Part shown: positions 1 to 8,248 of the stretch, one piece after another
Position numbering within the stretch: position 1 is the stretch's first letter
Layout: every line of letters starts with the position of its first letter
NCBI GenBank assembly: GCA_016711505.1
Contig: JADJSV010000020.1
Coordinates: forward strand, 124,001 to 188,000
Source: Bacteroidota bacterium
GTDB taxonomy: Bacteria; Bacteroidota; Bacteroidia; AKYH767-A; 2013-40CM-41-45
DNA: 64,000 nucleotides
Direction of reading: 5' to 3'
Program-made: the position numbers and the translations under genes
The notes under the pieces: model-generated
The model's database searches: none
Told to the model about the DNA's origin: nothing
What the model saw: the letters and a program-made list of their open reading frames with translations, nothing else

Positions 1-207
1 AGTGTAAATTTGAATCTTGAGAAATCAGAATCAATTTCATTCGTGATCAACGATCTTACAGGTAGAGCTGTAACAGAATTGTCTACTAAAGCTTTCAGTG
101 CAGGTTCAAATAAATTCACGATCAATACAAGTGATCTTTCAAAAGGAATTTATATGCTGGTACTTTCAACTTCTACAGGACAAAGAACAGTTAGATTGAT
201 AAAATAA
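1..207 (+). CDS. C-terminal end of a T9SS-exported protein (5' partial)
   Basis: The reading frame is open from the first base, so the gene starts before the window. The visible 68 residues form a type A T9SS sorting domain: a segment resembling 'FVINDLTGRAV' (the usual 'iyDltGrlV' strand), then 'LSKGIYMLVLSTSTGQRTVRLIK', the common 'l.kGiYil.v...g...trklvk' ending. The protein is expected to cross the outer membrane through the type IX system and lose this tail. The function of the missing part is unknown. A strong terminator follows 17 nt after the stop. Confidence 0.85.
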   Translation, partial: SVNLNLEKSESISFVINDLTGRAVTELSTKAFSAGSNKFTINTSDLSKGIYMLVLSTSTGQRTVRLIK

Positions 208-223
208 GGTTAGATTTTACGCT

Positions 224-256
224 AAAGTCCCGGTAATTTATAGGGACTTTTTTTTG
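224..256 (+). terminator. Rho-independent terminator after the T9SS gene
   Basis: An 8-bp stem AAAGTCCC / GGGACTTT (224-231 and 243-250) has an 11-nt loop and runs straight into a T tract ending at 255. It lies 17 nt after the stop codon of the upstream gene. Confidence 0.85.
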
Positions 257-299
257 TGATCGATTGTGATTAGAATATTTTCGTTGATTTATTTTTAAC

Positions 300-378
300 G
301 CAAGATCACTAAGTTCACAATAAGAACACGGAATTCTTAGTGGTCTTGCTGTGAACTTAGTGCGCTTAGTGTTTTATT
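300..378. repeat. Dispersed palindromic intergenic repeat, copy 1 (imperfect)
   Basis: Imperfect inverted repeat in which CACTAAGTTCACA on the left pairs with TGTGAACTTAGTG on the right. It contains CACAATAAGAACACGGAATT, found with one mismatch at 50542-50561. The two loci are therefore copies of one dispersed element. It lies in the 265-nt gap before the TonB receptor gene. Confidence 0.6.
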
Positions 379-472
379 TTTTTCAGCTAACGTAAGGTTA
401 ATATGGAGTTAACCTTCGATTTAAGATAGCTTAACAATGCAGAGCGAAATTTGAGGAATCAACATTCGAAAG

Positions 473-3277
473 ATGAAAAAAATGAAAAGTCCCTTATTGT
501 TATTAATTCTGCATTTTGCGCTGAATAATTATGCTTCAGCAGCAGGAACAATTACCGGACAAGTACTGGATAAGGCCAGCAGCGAGACCCTGATAGGGGT
601 TCTGGTTTGGATTGATGGAAGTTCGATAGGTACTTCAACCGATATTGATGGCAAATTCAATCTTAACGTAAGCCCTGGAAGTTATAATTTATCTGTCAAA
701 TACATCGGCTATAATCCAAAAATTGTGGAGAATGTCGAAGTCAAAGACAACGAGACTTTAGCATTAAATGTTATTCTTGAACCTTCTGTTCAACAACTCA
801 ATGAGGTTACAATAGTCGCAGAAATGCGTCGTGAAAGTGCAAGTTCAATTCTTTTGATGCAAAAAAGAAGTGCCGTTGTTCAGGATGGAATTTCTTCAGA
901 GGCGATCAAAAAGACTGCGGATAAAAATACAGCTGAAGTTTTAAAAAGAGTAAGCGGGGCCAGTCTGCAGGAAGGTAAATTTGTTATCGTTCGCGGACTT
1001 AGTGACAGATATAATCTGGCAATGATCAATAATACTATGTTGCCGAGTAGTGAGCCGGACAGAAAATCATTTTCGTTTGATCTCTTCCCGTCATCATTGC
1101 TTGATAATTTATTTATTCTGAAAACTGCATCACCGGATCTTCCGGGTGAATTTGCAGGCGGGATTATCCAGCTCAATACCAAAGATATTCCTGACAAACG
1201 TTTTCTTGGTTTAACAATTGGTACAGGTCTGAATTCGTACTCTACTTTTAAAGATTATTACAGTGGTTCAACAGGGAAGTCAGACTGGATTGGCATTGAT
1301 GACGGTTCACGTTCTTTACCTGAAAATTTCCCGGGTTCTGCTGAATTTAAAAAAATGACACAAGCTCAGAAGTATGAGCTGTCAAAGCAAGTATCAAATG
1401 ACTGGGCAGTTGATGAGAAGTCAAATATGCCTGTAAACAAAAATGTTCAGCTTTCATTCGGAAATCAAATGTCGATTGGTGAAAAGAAGTTTGGTTTCAT
1501 TGGTGCATTGACTTACGCTCGTTCTAACAAACATCAAACAGTAGAGCGTGGTGATTTTGATTTTGATGGTTCGGAGCGGTATAATTATTTCGATGAACAA
1601 TATTCTGACAATGTATTAGCCGGCGGAATTTTTAATATGACAATGAAATTCAACGATAATAGTAAGATCTCTTTGAAAAACTATTTTTCAGTCAACTCTG
1701 ATAATACTACTGTAATGCGCTCGGGTGATGACATAGAACTTCAGCAGGAAAAGCAGGCAACTGCAATTCAATTTACATCGAGTACTCTTTTTAATTCGCA
1801 GTTATCAGGCGAACATCTTTTGGGGAAATCTAAAATTAATATAAAATGGTATGGTGGTGCCGGAATTATTTCAAGAGAAATTCCTGATCTGAGAAGAATG
1901 CAGTACTACAGAAATTTTGAAGTAAGTGATGCCTCAGATACTATCTACAGAGCATATGTGCCTTTCGGTAGTGCCTCTCCAAATTATGCCGGTAAATTTT
2001 ACTCTTCTTTAGATGAAAATACTTACAATGGCGGTGCGGATATTAGCATTCCAATTAAGTTGTTCAAAAAGGACGGAGTTGTAAAATTTGGTGGAATGGA
2101 GCAGTATAAGGAAAGAACGTTTGATGCCCGCGTTTTGGGTTATGTTATTCCAAATGCAGGAACTTTCAATTACAATTTATTATTCTCTTCTCTCGATACT
2201 ATTTTCAGCGCAGATCACATGAACTCAAAAGGATTCCGTCTGGATGATATTACAAATCCATCTGATCGTTATACTGCTACTTCAAACTTGCATGCAGGTT
2301 ATGCTATGATGGATAACAATTTCGGAAAGTTGCGTGTAGTTTATGGAGTTCGTCTGGAGAATTTTATTCAGAAGTTGAATTCATTTGGCTATAGCAACGA
2401 CACAATCGAAGTGAACAGAAATTACCTGAATCTACTGCCTTCAATGAATTTCACTTACGGCTTGACAGAAAAAACGAATATCAGAGCATCTGCATTTCAG
2501 AGTGTTTCAAGACCGGAATTCAGAGAGCTGGCGCCATTCTCATTCTATGATTTCAATACTTCAACTGCTATCCAGGGAAATGATTCACTTGTGATCTGCA
2601 CGATCAATAATGTTGATCTGCGATTTGAAAGTTATCCGACAGTAGGCGAGGTGTATTCCGTTTCGTTATTTTACAAACAGTTTTCAAATCCGATAGAGCA
2701 AATTGTTGAAAGCTCAGGAGCAGGAAGCAGATCAGTTTCGTACGAAAATGCAAAAGGTGCAACTAATTTCGGAATAGAAGCAGAGTTTCGCAGAAAACTG
2801 GAATTTATGGAAAAAATTTCTTCGTGGAAATCGTGGTCTAAGTTTACTATTTTTGGAAACGTAGCATTGATCAAATCCAAAGTAGATAAATCCGATGACT
2901 TACGTGCAAAAGAAGATCGTCCGATGCAGGGTCAATCCCCTTACATTATAAATGGTGGATTGATGTTCAATGACCCTTTAAGTGGTTTTGGATTAAATGT
3001 AGTTTACAACAAGATCGGCAGACGCATCTTCCAGGTAGGATATGAGGGCTATAAAAGCATCTACGAAGCACCACGAAATTTGCTGGACTTACAGATCAGT
3101 AAAACAATATTCAAGTCAGGAGAACTTAAGTTTTCTGTCAACGATGTCCTGAATAATGTTGCAATTTTCTATCAGGATCAGGATGAAGATGGAAAATACG
3201 TTGCAGATAAAGACAGCAGGATCAGTGCCATTACGACCGGAACTAATTATGGTTTGAGCTTCTCGTATAAATTCTGA
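473..3277 (+). CDS. TonB-dependent outer-membrane receptor
   Basis: This 934-residue protein has the layout of a Bacteroidota TonB-dependent receptor. A signal peptide (about residues 1-23) is followed by a carboxypeptidase-regulatory-like beta-sandwich at 25-108 (GTITGQVLDK...GSYNLSVKYIGY), a plug domain at about 125-240 with 'VRGLSDRYN' near residue 173, and a long beta-barrel ending in 'FSYKF', with the C-terminal aromatic typical of outer-membrane proteins. Such receptors import ligands using TonB/ExbBD energy. No SusD partner or polysaccharide-degrading gene is adjacent, so it is not an obvious glycan-utilisation locus. The substrate cannot be read from sequence. The upstream T9SS gene is separated by a terminator, so it is probably transcribed alone. 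Confidence 0.9.
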   Translation: MKKMKSPLLLLILHFALNNYASAAGTITGQVLDKASSETLIGVLVWIDGSSIGTSTDIDGKFNLNVSPGSYNLSVKYIGYNPKIVENVEVKDNETLALNVILEPSVQQLNEVTIVAEMRRESASSILLMQKRSAVVQDGISSEAIKKTADKNTAEVLKRVSGASLQEGKFVIVRGLSDRYNLAMINNTMLPSSEPDRKSFSFDLFPSSLLDNLFILKTASPDLPGEFAGGIIQLNTKDIPDKRFLGLTIGTGLNSYSTFKDYYSGSTGKSDWIGIDDGSRSLPENFPGSAEFKKMTQAQKYELSKQVSNDWAVDEKSNMPVNKNVQLSFGNQMSIGEKKFGFIGALTYARSNKHQTVERGDFDFDGSERYNYFDEQYSDNVLAGGIFNMTMKFNDNSKISLKNYFSVNSDNTTVMRSGDDIELQQEKQATAIQFTSSTLFNSQLSGEHLLGKSKINIKWYGGAGIISREIPDLRRMQYYRNFEVSDASDTIYRAYVPFGSASPNYAGKFYSSLDENTYNGGADISIPIKLFKKDGVVKFGGMEQYKERTFDARVLGYVIPNAGTFNYNLLFSSLDTIFSADHMNSKGFRLDDITNPSDRYTATSNLHAGYAMMDNNFGKLRVVYGVRLENFIQKLNSFGYSNDTIEVNRNYLNLLPSMNFTYGLTEKTNIRASAFQSVSRPEFRELAPFSFYDFNTSTAIQGNDSLVICTINNVDLRFESYPTVGEVYSVSLFYKQFSNPIEQIVESSGAGSRSVSYENAKGATNFGIEAEFRRKLEFMEKISSWKSWSKFTIFGNVALIKSKVDKSDDLRAKEDRPMQGQSPYIINGGLMFNDPLSGFGLNVVYNKIGRRIFQVGYEGYKSIYEAPRNLLDLQISKTIFKSGELKFSVNDVLNNVAIFYQDQDEDGKYVADKDSRISAITTGTNYGLSFSYKF

Positions 3278-3331
3278 CAATTATTAATTTCCGAATTGGT
3301 AAATTTAAGGATGAAGCATTAAAGCTAAATA

Positions 3332-3476
3332 ACCGAAAAGGTCCTTCCTGGATGACCACTTTCGTCACAATTTATGCACAAGGTGAAAAAAAGATGCGTG
3401 CCGAAGGCCCGCATCTTTTTTTCACCTTGTGCATATAAAGCAAACCGCTTTGTCATCCTGGAAGGATCTTTTTGGT
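3332..3476. repeat. 145-bp palindromic element with terminal inverted repeats (MITE-like or complex terminator)
   Basis: The outer arms, 3332-3356 and 3452-3476, are 25-bp inverted repeats with three mismatches. Inside is a perfect 26-bp inverted repeat (3373-3398 and 3410-3435) around an 11-nt loop. The inner arms contain A7 and T7 tracts, so the hairpin could terminate transcription from either side. No transposase is encoded. The element fills much of the 399-nt gap between the TonB receptor and gmhA; the rest of that gap holds no gene I can support. Confidence 0.7.
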
Positions 3477-3676
3477 TTCTAGACGATATCTTAACTAGGG
3501 AGTTATTATTCTTATGTATTAAAATCCTATCGGATATAATTAGAAAAAGGGAAAATCGAAAGTAAGGTTTTTGAAATTTGATATAGGTTACCTTAAATGA
3601 TTGGCTTTTTACGATTTAATTTATATTCTAGAGTTTCTGATCAGTTTCTTATCTTCGCTTCCGAAATCCAGAAGCG

Positions 3677-4246
3677 ATGCAAAACCTAGAACAGATCAAA
3701 GCCAATTTTACTGAAGCAGAAAACATACTTGAAGAATTTATTGGAAATGAAAATAACTTCATTTCTATTGAAAAGGCAGCAAGTCTGATGAAGTCTGCAA
3801 TAGCAAATGGTGGAAAAATCATTAGTTGCGGAAACGGCGGCAGCATGTGCGATGCCATGCATTTTGCCGAAGAACTTAGCGGAAGATTCCGCGACGACAG
3901 GAAAGCTTTGCCGGCATTGAGTATTTCCGATCCGTCACATATTTCATGCGTTGCAAACGACTACGGTTATGATTTTGTTTTTTCCAGGTACATTGAAGCC
4001 ATTGGGAAAAAAGGCGATGTGCTTCTTGCCATCAGCACCAGCGGAAATTCAAAAAATATTCTTGAAGCGATCCGCGCCGCAAAAGAAGCCGGCATGAAAG
4101 TAATCGGATTAACAGGCAAAGGCGGCGGCAAGATGGCCGATTTGTGTGATATAGAGATCAGAGCTCCTCATTCAGATTTCGCCGATAGGGCGCAGGAGAT
4201 ACATATTAAGGTGATTCATTCGTTGATACAGTGCATAGAAAATTAA
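3677..4246 (+). CDS. gmhA: Sedoheptulose-7-phosphate isomerase (SIS domain)
   Basis: GmhA converts sedoheptulose 7-phosphate to D-glycero-D-manno-heptose 7-phosphate, the first step of ADP-heptose synthesis for lipopolysaccharide inner core. The 189-residue protein aligns over its full length with the E. coli enzyme from memory: 'CGNGGSMCDAMHFAEELSGR', 'STSGNS', 'GLTGKGGGKMADLCDIEIR' and 'AQEIHIKVIHSLIQ'. The expected zinc ligands are present as His62, Glu66, Gln173 and His181. Residue 57 is Met where E. coli has a non-ligand His. No other heptose gene is adjacent, so the pathway is scattered. A TAnnTTTG-like box (TATCTTCG) lies at about 3650. Confidence 0.95.
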   Translation: MQNLEQIKANFTEAENILEEFIGNENNFISIEKAASLMKSAIANGGKIISCGNGGSMCDAMHFAEELSGRFRDDRKALPALSISDPSHISCVANDYGYDFVFSRYIEAIGKKGDVLLAISTSGNSKNILEAIRAAKEAGMKVIGLTGKGGGKMADLCDIEIRAPHSDFADRAQEIHIKVIHSLIQCIEN

Positions 4247-4253
4247 CGAATAA

Positions 4254-4390
4254 CGAAAAGTGAAAAGTGAAAAGTGAAAAGTGAAAAGTGAAAAGTGAAA
4301 AGTGAAAAGTGAAAAGCGAAAAGCGAATATTGTCAATCCAGAAAGTACTTACTAGATTAACATTTTTCACTTTTCACGTTTCACTTTTCG
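4254..4390. repeat. Heptad-arm hairpin, family A copy 1
   Basis: The left arm is ten 7-nt units (CGAAAAG, eight TGAAAAG, CGAAAAG; 4254-4323). The right arm is about four complementary units (4364-4390). Between them is a cap with ATCCAGAAAGTACTTACTAGAT, a degenerate form of the cap in the copies at 24.5 and 33.9 kb. The arms differ greatly in unit number, suggesting slippage. It lies between convergent genes gmhA and the small minus-strand gene and abuts the latter's stop codon. Confidence 0.85.
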
Positions 4391-4708
4391 TTATAGTATA
4401 AGTATGAGTATTAAAATAAGCAACAAAACCCCCGTAGAAATATAAACCCCGCCATCCAGTTGTTTTAATTCTTTTTTGATTCCATTGACTTCTTTCTTTA
4501 GTGTTGATCGTTCAGATGATGACAGATCTTTTTTAGTCATTGATTGAATTTCATGGAGACGGCTAATTAATGCGTTAGCTACAACACTTGAGCTTCCTGA
4601 TCTTTCAGTATTTGTTGAAGCAATTTGAGCAGTTCCTTTTTCTGTTGCATTTGCAGTGAGACTGAAAATACATAACAGAACTATCGGAAAAAATAATTTG
4701 ATTTTCAT
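4391..4708 (-). CDS. Small exported protein with C-terminal hydrophobic tail
   Basis: The 105-residue protein has an N-terminal signal peptide (to about residue 22, ending 'SLTANA'), a polar middle with charged helical sequence ('MTKKDLSSSERSTLKKEVNG'), and a final hydrophobic run after 'GGVYIST' made almost wholly of Leu and Ile up to the stop. This predicts a periplasmic helical segment held by a C-terminal membrane anchor. I recall similar unnamed small proteins in Bacteroidota, but cannot assign a function. The only gene on the same strand nearby is more than 3 kb away, so it is probably monocistronic. Its stop codon abuts the heptad hairpin. Confidence 0.75.
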   Translation of the reverse strand: MKIKLFFPIVLLCIFSLTANATEKGTAQIASTNTERSGSSSVVANALISRLHEIQSMTKKDLSSSERSTLKKEVNGIKKELKQLDGGVYISTGVLLLILILILIL

Positions 4709-4943
4709 TTTAGTTTAGGTTTGATTGAATCAGCAAGATAAAAATTTCAACTGCCCTGAATTGTATTCGCCTTTTTTTCTCTTAACCATGAATTGTTAAT
4801 ATTGAAATATTTTTTAATCTAAAATTGTTGCAAATAATATCCTACATATATCGGGATGCATTAACGGAATATTCAATTTAATTTTCAGCACTCATTCAAA
4901 ATGATAACGGAAGAATGAAGATGATGAAATAATAACTTGAAAT

Positions 4944-6359
4944 ATGCTCGTAAAAACATATGGAAGTGCTGTCTTTGGTGTCAGCGCTACAACGATTACA
5001 ATAGAAGTAAATCTGAATAGTGGAATTAATTTTATACTTGTCGGACTGCCCGATAATGCAGTAAAGGAAAGTCAGAAGAGAATTGTCGCTGCTGTTAAGA
5101 ATTGCGGATACAATTATCCGAAAATGGAACTGACAGTGAACATGGCTCCGGCTGATATTCGTAAAGAAGGTTCAGCTTATGATCTCACGATAGCATTGGG
5201 AATTCTTGCCGCTTCCAATCAGGTCGAACAGGCGAATCTGGAGAAGTACATTATTATGGGTGAACTTTCTCTCGATGGTGGATTACAACCCATCAAAGGA
5301 GTTTTGCCCATTGCCATCCAGGCAAAGATCGAAGGGTTCAAAGGATTCATTCTGCCTTTGCAAAACGCCAGAGAAGCCGGAATTGTAGAAGGTCTTGATG
5401 TCTATGGTGTAGAAAATCTGACAGAAGTAGTTAAGTTCTTCAGTGGCGAAGGTGAATTGCAACGAATAATTGTAAATGCCGAAGAAGAGTTCAAAGCTAA
5501 TCAGGGAAAATCCGAATTTGATTTTTCTGATGTACGCGGACAGGAAAATATCAAACGTGCAATGGAAGTTGCCGCAGCCGGCGGACATAACATCATTCTC
5601 ATCGGTCCACCCGGAGCAGGAAAAACAATGCTGGCAAAAAGACTTCCTACAGTATTGCCACCTTTAACATTGAGTGAAGCATTAGAGACGACAAAGATTC
5701 ATTCAGTCGCAGGTAAATTGGGTCGTGAAGCATCGATAGTTTCTGTCAGACCATTTCGTTCGCCACATCATACGATTAGTGATGTAGCATTAGTAGGAGG
5801 TGGCGGATTTCCTCAGCCCGGAGAAATTTCATTAGCGCATAACGGTGTTTTATTTCTCGATGAATTACCGGAATTCAAACGGACTGTTTTAGAAGTAATG
5901 CGTCAGCCTTTAGAAGAAAGATCAGTCACAATATCAAGAGCAAAATTTTCAATCGATTATCCGGCGAGTTTTATGTTAGTGGCATCAATGAATCCATGTC
6001 CATGCGGCTTTTACAATCACCCCGAAAAAGATTGTGTCTGCGGACCCGGTGTCGTTCAGAAATATCTCAACAAAGTTTCCGGTCCATTACTCGACCGCAT
6101 CGACATTCACATGGAAGTAACTCCGGTACCTTTCAAAGAACTGACTTCACAACGCAACGGCGAACGAAGTGAAGTAGTAAGAAAGAGTTGTCCGTGCCCG
6201 CGATATTCAAGCCATTCGTTTCAACGGCATGAATGGAATCTATGCCAATGCGCAAATGGGTTCCAAACTTCTGCATTCTGTCTGCGAATTAACCGAAGAA
6301 GGTCGCACGCTTCTGAAAACTGCCATGGAGCGACTTGGGCTTTCTGCCAGGGCATATGA
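4944..6359 (+). CDS. ComM/YifB-family Mg-chelatase-like AAA ATPase, frameshifted (N-terminal part)
   Basis: This is the main part of a ComM/YifB-like protein, an AAA+ ATPase that in Vibrio acts as a branch-migration helicase in natural transformation. It shows the N-terminal ChlI-like domain (MLVKTYGSAVFGV...), Walker A 'GPPGAGKT' at residues 221-228, Walker B 'VLFLDELPEF' near 303-312, and the cysteine-rich 'MNPCPCGFYNHPEKDCVCGP'. After 'ERSEVVR' the frame becomes unlike the family. The correct sequence continues in another frame from 6187. Inserting GA into GTAAGAAAGAGTTGTC restores 'SEVVRERVVRARDIQ', so the lesion is a 2-nt deletion near 6180-6187. The residues after about 413 in this frame are out-of-frame translation. 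Confidence 0.85.
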   Translation: MLVKTYGSAVFGVSATTITIEVNLNSGINFILVGLPDNAVKESQKRIVAAVKNCGYNYPKMELTVNMAPADIRKEGSAYDLTIALGILAASNQVEQANLEKYIIMGELSLDGGLQPIKGVLPIAIQAKIEGFKGFILPLQNAREAGIVEGLDVYGVENLTEVVKFFSGEGELQRIIVNAEEEFKANQGKSEFDFSDVRGQENIKRAMEVAAAGGHNIILIGPPGAGKTMLAKRLPTVLPPLTLSEALETTKIHSVAGKLGREASIVSVRPFRSPHHTISDVALVGGGGFPQPGEISLAHNGVLFLDELPEFKRTVLEVMRQPLEERSVTISRAKFSIDYPASFMLVASMNPCPCGFYNHPEKDCVCGPGVVQKYLNKVSGPLLDRIDIHMEVTPVPFKELTSQRNGERSEVVRKSCPCPRYSSHSFQRHEWNLCQCANGFQTSAFCLRINRRRSHASENCHGATWAFCQGI

Positions 6360-6480
6360 TAGAATTTTAAAGGTTTCCCGTACAATTGCCGACCTCGATT
6401 CTTCGGCGGATATAAAAACAGAACATCTTGCTGAGGCGATACAATACCGGAGTTTGGATAGGGATGGGTGGGCTGGTTGA
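6187..6480 (+). pseudogene. C-terminal part of the ComM/YifB-like gene in the shifted frame
   Basis: From 6187 the frame reads 'VVRARDIQAIRFNGMNGIYA', then 'NAQMGSKLLHSVCELTEEGR', 'GLSARAYDRILKVSRTIADL' and 'AEAIQYRSLDRDGWAG', the standard ComM C-terminal domain. It joins the upstream fragment if two bases are added at 6180-6187. The join gives a protein of about 512 residues, the usual family length, so nothing else is missing. It is either a real frameshift pseudogene or a sequencing error. Confidence 0.85.
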
Positions 6481-6633
6481 ATTCAGTTTGAGTGTGAAGA
6501 GTTTGAAACGGGAAGTTAAGCGTCATCATTCACGATTTTGAAAAAATCAAAAATGTTATGTTATCTTTCGCTTGAAATGTCTGTCGTTGAGAATAATATT
6601 ACAGATAGAACGACTGAGTTTCCAAAAAAATAT

Positions 6634-8055
6634 ATGCATAAATTAATTATTATTCTGCTATTTATTATTCCTGTTTTAGTGTCAGCTCAAAACGGATTTC
6701 AGCGTGTCTTCCTCGAAGTTCCTTCGGGGATAGACGCTGAAACGTGCACTCGATCCATCCAATTATCAAATGGTAATTTTGCTTCTATCGGAGTAAACGA
6801 TGGATGCGTTCCATGCTTGCCAACTTTTTATTTTCGAATTTCAGATCCACAAGGCAATGAAATTAGAAGTTCTTTGTACGGAGCGGGATTTGATTTTCTG
6901 TATCCTGATATGGTGCTATCTGCAGATGGTAATATTGTTTGCTCAGTTGGAAGTACTGAACGACCTTCTGCATCACCAACAGACATTGAATATCATCTCA
7001 ATATTATAAAGCTGGATACAGCAGGCAACAGCATTATCAATAAAAACTATGTCTTGAAACTGATTAATTTTATTTCGAGCACACAAGTTCAGCTTTATTC
7101 AACATCGGATACAGGATATGTAATTACAACTAATGAACATTTTGTCAAACTAAACACTTCATTAGACACCGTGGTCTCCTTTGACTCTCTATCATTATCG
7201 CCTTCGTTTAAAGACATAAATCCAGATTGTTTTGGTTTTTTCTCTTCTGATACAATTTCAGGAAATGTTAGAAGATTTATTAAATATTATAATTCAAATT
7301 TTGATTCTCTTAATGTTGGTTATTTAGATTCAATAGCATTTGAACAAATATTCAAATCCGGGTGGTCGAGATCTGATGTAAAAAAAGATTACCAAGGTTC
7401 AATATATTTTAGCTTAACCAACTATAATTTTGATTCGACCTCTGTTATGAAATTTGATACTTCCCTTCATCAACTTTGGAACAGATATATTGTAGGTGAC
7501 TTTGCTTTTGGACGGCAAATAGCCTTGGATTCCCAAAATGTTCTTTTTACTGGGATAATTAATCATGTAATTCCCTCTGATTATGTTGGTCACAATTTCC
7601 TCTATCGTATGAATCTAAACGGAGATAGTCTAAATTATCGAGAGTTTATTTCAGATGGTATATATACTTCTTCTATGATTTATGATGCAAAGTCATACAG
7701 TGGCGATTATTTGTTGAGCGGATATGCACAAAACGATACGTCTGTTCAGAAATCTTTTATATGCAGAATTGATTCAGCATTAGATATTCCTTTAAGTACA
7801 TTTAATCTCGATAGCAAGGAAAATTTCAGTATTTATCCTCAACCTGCCAATCTAAAGGTTAATATCACCAGTCCTTCCACCTTTATTTGCGTGTATATAT
7901 GCGATATAACCGGAAGGATAATTAAAAATTTTAATAATATAAACAGTAAGTCTTTTGAGATAAATACTTCAGAAATGTTACCAGGGATGTATTTTGTAAT
8001 TGGCAAAAATGAAAATTCAGTTGTTATTAAAGGAAGGTTTCAGGTAGTTCATTAA
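6634..8055 (+). CDS. T9SS type A exported protein, function unknown
   Basis: The frame is open from a TTG at 6538, but the ATG at 6634 starts a clear signal peptide ('MHKLIIILLFIIPVLVSAQ'), so I place the start there (473 residues). The body has repeated strands of the type 'IIKLDTAGNSIINKNYVLKL' and 'SVMKFDTSLHQLWNRYIVG', as in beta-propeller-like surface proteins. The C-terminal 75 residues are a type A sorting domain: 'FSIYPQPANLKVNITS', 'ICDITGRIIKN' and 'LPGMYFVIGKNENSVVIKGR'. It is expected on the cell surface or released. It shares its layout with the minus-strand neighbour at 8249-9592 but not close sequence. Confidence 0.85.
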   Translation: MHKLIIILLFIIPVLVSAQNGFQRVFLEVPSGIDAETCTRSIQLSNGNFASIGVNDGCVPCLPTFYFRISDPQGNEIRSSLYGAGFDFLYPDMVLSADGNIVCSVGSTERPSASPTDIEYHLNIIKLDTAGNSIINKNYVLKLINFISSTQVQLYSTSDTGYVITTNEHFVKLNTSLDTVVSFDSLSLSPSFKDINPDCFGFFSSDTISGNVRRFIKYYNSNFDSLNVGYLDSIAFEQIFKSGWSRSDVKKDYQGSIYFSLTNYNFDSTSVMKFDTSLHQLWNRYIVGDFAFGRQIALDSQNVLFTGIINHVIPSDYVGHNFLYRMNLNGDSLNYREFISDGIYTSSMIYDAKSYSGDYLLSGYAQNDTSVQKSFICRIDSALDIPLSTFNLDSKENFSIYPQPANLKVNITSPSTFICVYICDITGRIIKNFNNINSKSFEINTSEMLPGMYFVIGKNENSVVIKGRFQVVH

Positions 8056-8248
8056 TTTAAACTTCATTTACTTAGTGGAAAAAGAAATAATTATTTTTCA
8101 ATGGATTAAAGGAGGTTTTTAAGAATTATGGTTTAAAAAATTGCCGAATTGTAAAAATAAAGCGATACGGGGGATTTGGGATATTATTTAAAAGGAGCAT
8201 TATTACTTTTAATTTAAATTAAATCTACACACTTTCAATCCTTGTACT

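Noticed and set aside
880..1197. 105-residue minus-strand frame inside the TonB receptor gene
   Set aside because: It is antisense to a strongly supported coding sequence and has no family features.
473..3277. SusC/SusD polysaccharide-utilisation locus
   Set aside because: No SusD-like or glycoside hydrolase gene is adjacent; the receptor stands alone.
3374..3565. 63-residue frame covering the 26-bp hairpin
   Set aside because: Its first half is translation of the inverted repeat and the rest shows no protein-like pattern or signal.
4254..4390. Possible CRISPR array from regular repeats
   Set aside because: Units are 7 nt and contiguous with no spacers, and the arms are inverted complements.
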